64,000 nt of DNA from Spirometra erinaceieuropaei (lineage: Eukaryota > Platyhelminthes > Cestoda > Diphyllobothriidea > Diphyllobothriidae), in contig CACRXP010000117.1 in the NCBI GenBank assembly GCA_902702965.1, positions 1,283,376 to 1,347,375 on the forward strand, in the 5' to 3' direction. The translations under genes and the position numbers were made by a program. The notes under the pieces were generated by a model, which was not told the DNA's origin, made no database searches, and saw nothing but the letters and a program-made list of their open reading frames with translations. This document shows, piece after piece, positions 22,836 to 34,500 of the stretch; the first letter of the stretch is position 1; the number at the start of each line of letters is the position of its first letter.

Positions 22836-23210
22836 TATCTCACGAAATATTAACCGAGGTTCTGGAATGCGTTCTCCACTGGGAAATATAACTTAGTATA
22901 ACTTAGGACCTCCCAGACCCTAAAGATGGGTAGACGGATAAACTACCCGAAACGTCGGATTTCAAATAAACCCCTCCCGGTGAACGCCCCCTCTTCTTTT
23001 GATAACTTAGGTAGAGTTTTAAGGCTAGTGACCATGCAGGAGAATTCAAAAATATTTCAAACATTTCAGGATGGTGGCTTTTACCAAGCTTCTTTTTGGC
23101 CGTCTGATAGAAGTATACTCTGTAAAAAACGACGAATTAAGTAGCAGGCATGTTTCTCATTGGATATCGGACTATATTTTATAGAAAGCATGCCCAGAAT
23201 TACTCGTTCT
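22836..23210 (+). mobile_element. Family F left-arm fragment, split by a 94-nt insertion
   Basis: tctcacgaaatattaaccga (near 22840) and, after an interruption, cttaggtagagttttaaggc, ctctgtaaaaaacgac and ttctcattggat (to about 23175) follow the left arm of the element at 7869-8225. Between them lies 22908-23001, flanked by a perfect 10-bp duplication. The spacer and right arm are absent. Confidence 0.7.
22908..23001 (+). mobile_element. 94-nt insert with hammerhead-like fold
   Basis: ATAACTTAGG stands on both sides (22898-22907 and 23002-23011), a perfect 10-bp target duplication inside a family F arm. The insert reads CTAAAGAT, then stem II GGGTA (gacggataaac) TACCC, then GAAACGTC and an AAATAAA. 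This is the layout of the Penelope tails at 29.1 and 43.5 kb. The conserved CTGATGA is changed to CTAAAGA, so cleavage today is doubtful. Its compact size and clean duplication suggest that the tail alone was inserted as a unit. Confidence 0.7.
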
Positions 23211-25856
23211 TTCGCCAAAATGTTAGCTACATACATCCTGTTTAAATATCTGCCAAGGGAAAGACTATCTCCAGTTACTGAACAAGTTTATATTCATGGG
23301 ATTTTCAAGTTCATGAATGTTCATTCATCAAGCATCATATCCGCACACCGACTTACATTGAGAGGGTTTGGTTTCGGTCTCCAGATGCACTCCACAGCCT
23401 GGCACTCGCCTGCCGAAAAGTATCTCATAGAAAAGGACACCATAATAACGCTTATGATTTCTCTTCTGTCATCAGCTAGCAATGGCGCATCGCCAGTCTA
23501 GGTGCCTGAGGCTTCGACACAAACCCACTAATCATTGTACGGTGTTCTCGACTCTGGACTAAGTGCCAGCATATCACATTAACCGAAATGGGAAATGTGC
23601 GGTCACACCGCTGCACTGCGCCTGTCAGGGCATGGATGCATAAGACGGCTTGTTCGACGATTAACTTGCTTGCCTGGCTCTGCAAAATGCGACTGACGTT
23701 TTTTGGCCGATGTCGTCATAAACGGCCATTCCATCATCATCCTCTGTGCCTGTAGTCCGTTTAAGCCACAACAGACCAATGTCACATCGTGGGGAATCTG
23801 GATTTGAAGATAGGGGACCGGAAAGCTGAATCATTTTTGACTTTTAAGAACTCAAAATATGGTTTTACCGAAACAGATCCATCCAAAACACACTATATAG
23901 CCTGCCATGTGGACCTTCGTCTGACCAATTGACCAATATCACTAGCATGTGACGACTGGTTAAGGTTTGCTATGTGTTTGAAAATCAAAGTTTTCAGTAA
24001 TATCTTATATGGAAAGTTTGCTACCGACCGAGGAGTGAAGTTGAGTCACGACGGGTAAAAGACATTTTCTCTTATTGAATATCTCCCCATTTGGAGGAGA
24101 AATGAACTTTATTGCAAGCCCAAGAATGTATCCGTCTGGCATCCCGGATTCACGCTAAAATCCACATATGCTACACAATCTGAGGAGAGGGGAGATAAAT
24201 TTCTTGTCAAACTATTGAGACACATTTTTAACTGCCTCCTGGAGTCTACCTTATACTGTTGCCTCTTTGCTGTAGGAAAGACGAAAGTTCAATTAGGTAG
24301 GTAACTGAAGAGTTTGCGGTAATATCTGTTTTATGTCATCATTTACTGTAGAGCAAATCTAAGGCGAAACGGATGAGTTCTGCAACGACCCGAAAATACC
24401 GAAAATACCATCGTGTGCTGATTTGATTTCATGTGGTTGACAGAGGCAAACAGCACTTTGATCTTCACCTCGGAGTGCCGGTGAAAGATGATTTTTAATC
24501 ATAATTGGGTGGCCATTGATGCATATACAGAACGGAAGACTTCTTTTAGCTATACATAGCTTTTCACTTTGCGATGGTCTGTGTCTGAAATGCTCCATAC
24601 TAGAATAAACACTGCTCAGTTCCACGTTATTTTTATCCACCATTCGTGAACCACAACCCAGGGAGCATGAGTAAATTTGTTTCCATTGTTGCGTATAATG
24701 ATCGATTCTGAAATCCAACCGCTTAAAAGCAGTGGATATACGATTTCGGAGTGAAATATCAAGCTGGGAGTTCACCGGGAGGAGTTAATTTTTACTTTGA
24801 CGTTTCCAGTAGTCGTTTCGGCTTCCCATCCTCCGGGATTGGAACTTCTCGTGAACAGCAATCATTATGTGAGGCGATTATCACAAAACAAGGCAGGCAT
24901 AAGAAGCCGCCACTAAAACTTTCCCTCCCCATGTGTGACATTACGAGTCTACTTGACAGAAGACATTGAAGACGTGGACCAAGCGGGGCCGTCAGCCATC
25001 ATCGAGGGCGGGTTTGTTTCAGTGGCGCCCTACGCAGAATGCGTCATACAGTGAGAGCTGTGCACACTGATATCCATTATCTGAGGATCGGTAGTCGAAG
25101 TCACTACTCAGAATGTCAGAACCAAAGCAAACCCATCCTGAGGAGGAAATCATCTTCTCTTGACATCTAACCATTTACCGGTAAATTTGAACCCCATTAA
25201 GGGCTTTCCACTGCCATATTTTGCTGTTCATTCCTTCCTTCTATCGTATCACCAGTGAAATTCATTTTACGCTCACATTCTCGTTTGCTGTCTATGACTG
25301 TCACATGTTATATAAACGAAGTATCCGAAAATGCACTAGAAGTCTGCAGGCCAGTCATGCGCATCTGCAGGAGTCATGCAAGCAGAAACGCCATGGGCCT
25401 AAATGAAATGCAACTTAAGCAGGCAGGTGCAGGCTTGAATCTTAACTCACACGCCTTTTTTCCGAAAGATGACGTTCTGGCACTAGCAGATGAACGGGTG
25501 TAGGCCTATATGTGATCGCAGTCAGACAGACCAGTCCTCTAAGTGAACCCGAGAAGAAGTGCAGCTACTTTTATGAGAACGCAACAGCAGTAATGGAGGC
25601 GAAGTGTAAAACTAAATGTTGGTGGAGAGAATCTTAAAAATTGATAGATTTTACGGCGTCTCTGCTCCGTGAAACCGCAATACCTCTCAGACAATGTTGA
25701 CAATTAAGACCTTTTATGGGTTATCCATAAGAAATTGCACCTTTTCTTCAAACAAAATAAACCTGTAGGTTGAACCAAGCACCGGCGATCACGAGACACC
25801 TCGTCAACTATCGCAGAGATTAATCCTCCCAAAACATTCTATTCGAATTAGTCGAA
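23211..25856. other. No recognisable gene
   Basis: Short open frames occur on both strands, but none resembles a known protein and none shows a convincing splice pattern. No bounded repeat was recognised. Confidence 0.4.
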
Positions 25857-26196
25857 TTTTCGACAGAGGGTTAAAACGCGGCCCCATCTGGTAAACTGGA
25901 GAACCCTTAACTTTAATCCGAAATAATAACCCCAAACCCTGACACTAAACCTAACCGTAAATCCTAACTCTAAGTGCTTATCCTAAACCATAGCTCAGAA
26001 CCCTAACCCTGACCCTCAAATACGGACACCAGCAAAAAGCCCTAAACCCCTAACCTTAATACTAAAACCTTACCTTAACCCTAACTCTGACAAAAAGCAG
26101 AAATTCACCTACTGGGATCGACATTAATACGAAATTCGTAGGCAATTGACTAGGAAATGACTAAATGTGGCCGCGTTTTAGGCACCTGTCGAAGTT
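25857..26196 (-). mobile_element. Telomere-core TIR element, family C
   Basis: The left end TCGACAG...TAAAACGCGGCC (from about 25859) pairs with the right end GGCCGCGTTTTA...CTGTCGA (about 26168-26192) as inverted repeats of about 30 bp. Between them lies a degenerate CCCTAA array (about 25908-26092). The end sequences differ from families A, B and D. The flanks gaattttc and gaagttta could be a decayed 8-bp duplication (six of eight), but the exact boundary is uncertain. It is non-coding. Confidence 0.7.
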
Positions 26197-26929
26197 TATT
26201 AAAAAGCATAATAACTGTTTAGTTTGTAATCATGTCAATTCAAGGTAGTAGTTACATGCGTGAAAGAAATATTTTAAGATGGAATGAATGTCAATGGTTC
26301 AACCGAAAGAATAAACTGCGTTCATTTCTCGATTGAGCAACATTTCCTATTTTGGGGTCTTGGTATGTTGGTACAGCGACACAAACGACGCTGGTACAAA
26401 AAACATTTATCATGTGATTTCATGAGCAACTTACTCATACGTGCGCCCTTAACGACTTAATGAACACCGTGCATTTTCGGAGTTCATCGAAAGAACCCGC
26501 TTGCTGTGTATTTAACGTATCAGACACCAATGTGGAGCCAAATGGCAATGGTTTTTATTGCAACACGTGACCTGGCTAATTACAGCGTTTAAAGGTTTCC
26601 TCTGTAGTCAGTATTTTGACAGTTGCTGAGCGACGTTTTCTGCTTCTAAAACACCTCTACGCTGTCATCTGGAGAATGAGATAAACACGTTAGGACTGGG
26701 AAATGCAACAAGGCGTGAAGGAGAAAATCCTCAAAAACCTGTTGTTTTTTCCCGCTGCGACATTTGATCGAATTTAGCTGGCTTCAAGGCACACGCTTGT
26801 CAGCTAAGGCGCGACACTCAGTAAGGGTATTTGCAGTAGCTAGCCTAGCTTATGAAGTGCAAATTTGAACTCTGAACGGTGCCTTTAATTAGGATAGATA
26901 ACTTAGCTCGGGTTGTGATACTGGTCATC

Positions 26930-27800
26930 GCACAGAATAGTCCAAAAATACTTCAGTCACGCAAAGATGCCATCTTTTAAAGAAACTTCTTCTCTGCCGT
27001 CTGCAAAAACCACATTCGACGATAAATGGCTACTTATGTGGCGCGAATTTTTCCAATTACTTTTAAATGTTCTAACAAATTTAAACATATTTTTTAGACG
27101 ACGTACGTAAAGATATTCTTAATCTTACGCAGTTAGTAGTAAATTGCGTCCACTTTGCGTTCTATACGAGAGGTTAGGGTGTATTTTGGTTTCATAAAGC
27201 CTTTTTTCAGTTCCCATATAATTTTGAACCGAACCTGTGGCATCTCTTACTCTTAAGGTTTGAAACCTCTGTGCTGAATTCTTTTCGCATAAGAAAAATC
27301 ACATTTCTTTCTACTTTTAAGAATATGTCACATAGGTCTCACAACACTCCACAATGAATGTGGACTACGCCGCAGGCTTCATGAGCATCACCATTAAACG
27401 TATGCTATGTAAATGACCATGTCACGGCCTCGAAAGTTCTCATAATTAAAATCCTTTTTAAAACTAAAGTATGCCTATTTTTCAAATGCCAAATTCAAAG
27501 ATGACGTGATTGTCTACAGCAGGAGTACAGGAACGAATACTCTAGACACGGTTTTTACAAAATATATTTGAATTAAAAGGGGCGCCTAAATTCAGTGGAC
27601 AGATTCACCCTTACTCATGCAGCCATTTTTACTGACTGTGGTTTAAGAAGGCGACCAGAAGAAAACACATTCAAATCCGACATCCTGGCACGATAGAAAT
27701 ACCCTGCAATTACATTGCACGACGATTCACAATGCAACCTCGCCAACGTTATCCTTTCCCTCAGTTAGGATTTCATGAGATAGATCAGCAGCTGTATGAT
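26930..27800. mobile_element. Family F foldback copy, diverged
   Basis: The left arm (about 26950-27065: atacttcagtca, ttctctgccgtctgcaaaaa, gctacttatgtggc) and right arm (about 27600-27730: catgcagccatttttactga, gtggtttaagaaggcga, ccgacatcctgg) are diverged reverse complements, as in the element at 7869-8845. The outer tips are not clear, so the boundaries are approximate. Confidence 0.55.
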
Positions 27801-28590
27801 TTCGATCAGTACCAGTGAACGAAAAACAAACAACAGACAGACGCCTGTAACCTCCTTGACCATTTTGTCTAAATAACTATTCTGACCGACTAGCCGCTCG
27901 TGAACAGACCTACGCAAAGTGGTAGAGCTATGCAATCTGTGGGTTGATGTGGTTTTTGTCTACCAGGCTGCAATAACAGGAAATAAAGAGTAAGATGAAA
28001 CGACTGAAATGGTAAAGAAATGTGCTCGAGCACTTGCGTTTACAAATCAGAGTAGGGGCCATTTTGCTGTGGATGTGAAACAACTTGAAAAACTCTGTAA
28101 GTTGCATTTGTTGCATTACATACTGCCTTGTCCCAGTTCCTTTAATTCACCCACCGGTAGAGGCACACCCTCCATCGTGACCACAACTTTGTGGGGGGGG
28201 GGGGTGGATGTGGTAGCTCAGGAAAATTGTGAACGGTTTGCGCACTGAAATCCACTGAAAAATTAGCATTCGTTAGAATTCGAAGTGTTCACTTTAGAAT
28301 GTGGTAAGTGGAAGTGAGTGCAAAGGTCGGAAGCGGTTAATAGAAGATTCTTTATTGATCGACTCCCGAAACTTTCCCCGGAATGATACTGCCGGGCAGA
28401 GGGACGGAGAGTTAATGTCCACCAAAACTAATCACAGACATCGGCGGCACTTTAACCTAGATTACTTATATATTTCTCAAATTTCATTTGCAGATTGGAC
28501 GCGGAAAAACATTCCTTCGCAGTGGATTAATATTACTGATCGGATATTGAACTGAACAAACAAACAGTAATTATCTGAATAGAATATCGC

Positions 28591-31500
28591 ATGGTGGGAT
28601 TTCCGGGTCGGCGGCTGGAAGGTCCATTAACGGATTCCGACAGAAGGGTCCTTCGCAGCGGCGCTCTTTGCTGTGGCATTCCAGCGCTCCTACTATTCCT
28701 TCTTGGTCTAATCCTGTTGACCACCGGCATTGTCTTCATCGTACAGGGACGAAATTCGGGCGAATTCATCTCGTACGTTTTTCTTTTCATATGTTAAAAA
28801 CTGTCCTAATGTTCTTTATAAGGCTGCTTTGGTGCCTTTAGTTGAGTATGGTTTGACTATGGCTCTCGATCGTAAATGAGGTTTGGCAGACTTTATACGG
28901 GATCACTGGGGCTTTGTAAATACTGATTTTGCATTTTAAGCAAGTCGCAAAGTTCGGAGTTGGTAGAGAAAAAAGTAAGCTTCCAACTCTCCCTTTTAGA
29001 CGGTATGACCGAAGCGCGGGACGTTTATCAGATAAAATGCCCATTGCCAATAGAAGCGAAGAGACGATTCCCAGGAATCAGTCGTGAAGAAGGAGACACG
29101 ATTTCCAGGAAAAGAGCTTTATTCGCCTGACGTTTCGGATTTCTGCTCGAACCCATCATCAGAGACAAAAGCAGATACGGATGGTTCATGTACAAGGGGT
29201 TGCAGTATTTATAGGATGCAGTCGCCATGCTACCGCATACCTATGAACATTCACGGCTCCCTCCTTTATAAGAGGTCCTTGAACTTGATGTATGACTGTT
29301 TGATGGCCGACATTCGCGTCGTTAATTACTGTAGTTTCATCACCTGTGTTGGATGTTGGTGTGATGATTGCTCGACTGTTTGATCTACGGACCCGGGCGT
29401 TGGGAGCAGTGTTCAACTGGACGCTCCACGCGGGGCTAATTACTGCGCCTAGGCGAGGTCTCAACACTGAGTATGGAAGGGGAAGGTCGTCGCAGTTGTC
29501 AGTGAACCATAATTCAAACAGCTCGCGGCTCACGCGGTTGTCTCCTCTAGCGAGAATTAGACCTCGTCGAACTTGATTGTGTGGCCGGATTTCGTTGAAT
29601 GAGCCGCAACATGAAAGCTGGCGTCATTCCTCCGCACCGCTGCAACGTGTTCGGCCATTCGCGTTCGGAGCAGTCTCTTGGTTTGTTTGACGTAGTTTCT
29701 TTGTTCACAACTGCACCAAGACCAATAAACGACTCCCGACGTTTCTTGCCGTGACAGCGGGTCTTTCGGGTTCATTTACTGACGCATGATGGTTGTCTCC
29801 GGTCTGTTTGCAATTCCAAATCCCAGTAGGCGGACAGTTTCCGAGACGTCCCTGACATACGTAAGCGCTCCCCAAAATTTGGTGTCCGATTAGGCCTTTC
29901 GTCCATTTTGCTTATGCACCGGTTGACGAAGTTGCGCGGATAGCCATTGGTTTTGAATACCCGTCGGAGGTACTGTTGTTCGGCAATCTTGTCTTCTAGT
30001 TCACTGCAGCGTGTTTAAACATGCCGATAGGGCGTCCATACACAAATACGTTTGTGGTTGGTTGGGTGCTCGCTAGTGAAGTCCACTACTTGCATTGTAT
30101 TTGTCGCCTTCCTAAGCAACCACAATCCTTTCGGCATGCTAGGACATCGAGGAAGGCAAGCTGGTTGTTCTCTACCTCCTTCATCGTAAATTGTATGTCC
30201 GGGAAGACCGCAGTGAGACGTTCCTTGAATGCCAGCGATTGATCCCGGTCGATAACGACGGCGACATCATCCGCATACCGGGCACGTCTCTGCCATTGTC
30301 TTTGATGGGGGTTTGAGCAGGAATTCGAGACGTCGAGCGAATAAGGCTCTTGCCCCAGCGATCGTGTCTCCTTCTTCACAAACATTTACATCGCTTTTTT
30401 TAACGCAGTTAGGTCAGTTAAACCTCATGTTGTATCATGGGTTTTCATATTTAAATAGATGTTTATCGGACGTATGTAAAACCCATCCGTTAGTTGAGAA
30501 TGCTATCCCGTGAAACGCCTTTGACTTTTCTGCGGAAATGTTGGGTTGTGCGACGACTGCGAGACGTGGATGTAGAGTGGGTACTTGCGGTGCACTGTTT
30601 CCAGGGCATTGACTGAATGTGTCTTATTATACATTGGCTGAACAGTTAGGCTCCACTGAGTTCACTTGGAGTGGGGAATGTCACAGAATACAGCTGCTAG
30701 TTTGTCGTTACTCACTCTAATAAGAACTTCCGATAAATCTAGTTCGAGCGAACAAAAATGTAACCACAAACTACTCCCTTCTTTCCAGTACATGGGTGGG
30801 AAATTGTATATGGAAAATTTCATTTATATCATACATGCTTAGTTAAAAATCTTCTTTCGTCCTGCGGGCCCTTAATTCACTATAATGGCTGCAAGGGCCT
30901 GAGTACACATTTATCCTCAAGTTTAAGAACTGTAAATTGCGCAATGACACTGGAGTGACAGAAAAGGATGCCCCTTATCTCAACATGATCATCTATTCGT
31001 AATTTACCAGGCCCGCACGCATGTCATTGGCACCCAGGAACGGTTGCCGCACTGCCCGTTTGCATGCTTGGCCAATGACATGAGGTTTGCAGTGATCCTC
31101 AGTGTAGTCCGACTCTCCTCGACCAGTGATTCCGCTAGTAACACATAACAACTGTTCGCCTGTCCATAGCTCGTATTAATCATTCGGCCGCTTTGCATGA
31201 CCTCACAAATGATCACCTAAGGCCTCCGTCTGCCAATGGAGGACGACGCCATTCCGAAATGAGTCAGCGGCCAGACGGCTTCATGCGGAGTTAATGTTAT
31301 CGTACATAGACTCTCTACGCCGTTTCATCTAGTAAATGATCGCACAAACCAGAGCTCGGTTATTAGCCTTCATATCCGGGGGGCGGGGAACGCACAGCCA
31401 GTGACCTGTCTCAGTTTCAGTGGATAAAATCTACTTGTTATTTTAATGTTCTAATAAGCCACTTTTTGAGAAGTCGACCTCTGGTTGAGAAAATGGGATG

Positions 31501-34500
31501 TAAGAAAGAAATAAATACATTTGGATTCTGTAGACTTTACAACCTCATTTTTTAGGCAATAAAGTACCATACACATACAGTCGTTAATCCAGGATCACAA
31601 GAGCGAAATCGACACAAACATTTTATATCAAATTTTGTACACTGCAGTTGGATCCCGCTTTCCATAGCAGACTGTTATTGTCATTTTAGTGACTAAACTG
31701 CCCTGCGGATAAGCCAGGACGTGATCTGAATCCTTATCAATCATTTTTTCTTTCCTTCAGGAAGGATAAAACAACTGGTATCCCACTTACCGCATTTGGT
31801 GTCTTCTTCATACTTGCTTCCGCCATTTTTTCTACTCGGACAATGTGCTTGTTAGCAATCCTAAAGAACTCAAAAGAATCGTCTGCAAACGTAGAGACAG
31901 ATCTTTCAAACGTAAGTCACTTGTGGTTTTAGCAAGTCGTCCTGCACCAGTGCAGTTTTGCAGAATTTTGAAAGAGATTTTTATCTTGCCGATAAACTTA
32001 TTTCATTTAAAAAACCCGTGTCCGTACTTGCTAATGCAACCTGTTTAAAAAATCAAAGTATATCTAGACAAATCAAAACAGGCTGTTTGTATAACAACTT
32101 AATTGGCGCCCAAGTTCCGAAAACTGGAACTATTACTCACAAGGGCGGATGGGACACCTGTCTCCGTTGGTCTGCCGAATCGGCGGTGCAGATGCGTGTC
32201 TGGCCAGCCAATTAGATTAGCGCTTGACCGGGTGGGTCAGATTCACTCGTTGCCGGTTTCTGTCAAACGCAAGTAATGCAGCGAAATTCCATTGTTCGCT
32301 TATGTAACCTGGCCGCCCAATCTGTTTTTAAAGGTCAGACCACAGGATAATATAAATGCGTGGTTTTCTGGCGTCTCTTAGCACGCAACCATCTAAACAT
32401 AGGGTGGTTGCCTGTAGATGCGCGTGACATTTTGATGTTTGAACGACCTTTCTCAATGCGAGCATAACAATATAGCAACCTCCTGTCACTGCTCGATGTA
32501 AATTCCATGCCTTAAGAATAGCATCCAAAGTCGTTAAAAGTGCCCATAAAGCTGGATTTTCGGACCGATCTGACCAGAAAATACAGGCGACAAAGACAGC
32601 TTTTGTGTAATTCAGGGCGTTGACTGGTAATACACATTAGAATGATAACATGGTAGCACCATCGACATTTAGCCGCGTTAAGCTGCCGACATTCAAATAA
32701 ATAGGTTGGTATGTTCACGTCTAGTTAGCACGTTGGGCATGACAAGACAGGGTTTGCGGATGGCCTTGAGAAAGTCACGCCCGGTTTGTTTCTGTCTACC
32801 GTATGTGTACTTAAATGAAGAACTTGAGCGAATAAAACGGGAATGGCCGATTACCTATCGTAAATGTTTTCAAAAATACGAAAACAATGTAAAAAATAAT
32901 TTGAGAATGACGATTGGACCACTGTTTTTGAGAAACGTCTCAAGATTATCAGGACCATAGACTACTTCTGAACGGACAAATGTTTTGGCAATGAATAAGT
33001 GCACTAGGTGCCTGCATTCTTAAAAACCAGCGCTTCACGCATCTGATGATTAAATGACCCCTAAGGTAATCAGCAGATGCAGGCAGCCAGCATAATTCGG
33101 GCAACGCACTAGCGAGAACCAAGTTTTATTTCCTTCTCGTGTTAATTCTGGAGGGCGATATTTTAGAAAAAGTCAAAAGAACTATGCGCATCCCTTTATA
33201 ACATGAGTTGGTTCTCTTCGTAGAACATCAAGTTGCATAAAAAGGGAACCTCTCGGTTACTTTTCGCTCGTCGCATAGGATTTCTTTTTGAGACACTTGT
33301 AAATATCCGTCAAAGGTTAAGACTTTTATTACGAAAAAACCGGCCATAAGAAGACTCGGTCTTTACACTGCCAGTGCCTATAAGGATGTGCTTTTCATCT
33401 TGTAGCAGAAACTCATAAAATATCAAAGAATTACTACAGATAGATAGCCACGTGCGTAATTCCGCTGTATTTTCGATCCTCATAGCCGATAGGTCACTTG
33501 TCATATCAGAAAGCTGCAATATCCAGGTCAGTATATAAAGATTCCGCGTACGAACCCCGGAACTTCGAGGCTCAGGGTAAGGCTGCGACCGATCAAAAAC
33601 GAAAAACGATCTTGGATAGACACTTGTCATAAGCACACCTTAATGGAATTATCGGCGACAACAGAAGGTCGGTGCTCTATGAAAAATCAAAATATGCGTA
33701 TTGTGTCCAACATATCCTACCTTCGATCGTGACAAACACATGGGCGTTGTCGTTACTCACAGCTACAGACATCTTGAATCTACTGAATTCCCAGCTGGTA
33801 AAATCCTACTGACACCCTTAGCTCATGAGTTATTACGAACAGAACTGTAGTCTGGCAGGCTATCTCATTAAATCGTTTCTTGTTACGGCCATCGTCAGAG
33901 CCAGTGTTGGGATTAAGAGCATGCCTGTAAGTTGGATTTTATGCCTCGCCCAACTTTGCACGCCAACAAGATATTCTCAAATGCAGACTTCAGCCCATCT
34001 ACTACCCTATGGCGTGGGGTTCAGAAAATCTGGTTCCAAATGTGAAAACCTTTGAGTGAAGATGTCGTCGAAACGCCATTGTATTCAAATTCGTTTCATT
34101 TTTTTAGTTGACTTCAGTTTAGGACGCCTGTTTGTTCCGCTAGACTTTTTGGCTGGATTGATGCACAGTTTGTAGAAAGCTAGCCGACATTTACCGCCGT
34201 CCTCTCTGAGTGAGATCGCCAAGAAAAATCTCAAAATGCGTAAGTCAGTAAAAAAATTGGTGAGATGTGGTTATATAGCCCCACCTGAAGTAAACAGACC
34301 CCAGCCACCTGATATACGGGACCGGTGGTAATTGGGGTCTTTGGGGTTGGGGCCGGTTAATGCACAGGCGACGAGATCAAGTAGTCGTGTGCAAAAGAAA
34401 AGCTATAAGGAATGCGCGGTTCTGCATAACTCCTAACCTCTTACCCTAACCCTTAACCCTAACCCCTAACCATAACCACTTGCCGCGACTCCAACAGTAT

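Noticed and set aside
33310..33636. 108-codon minus-strand frame in intron 2 of the 139-aa gene
   Set aside because: No similarity recognised and no supporting exon structure.
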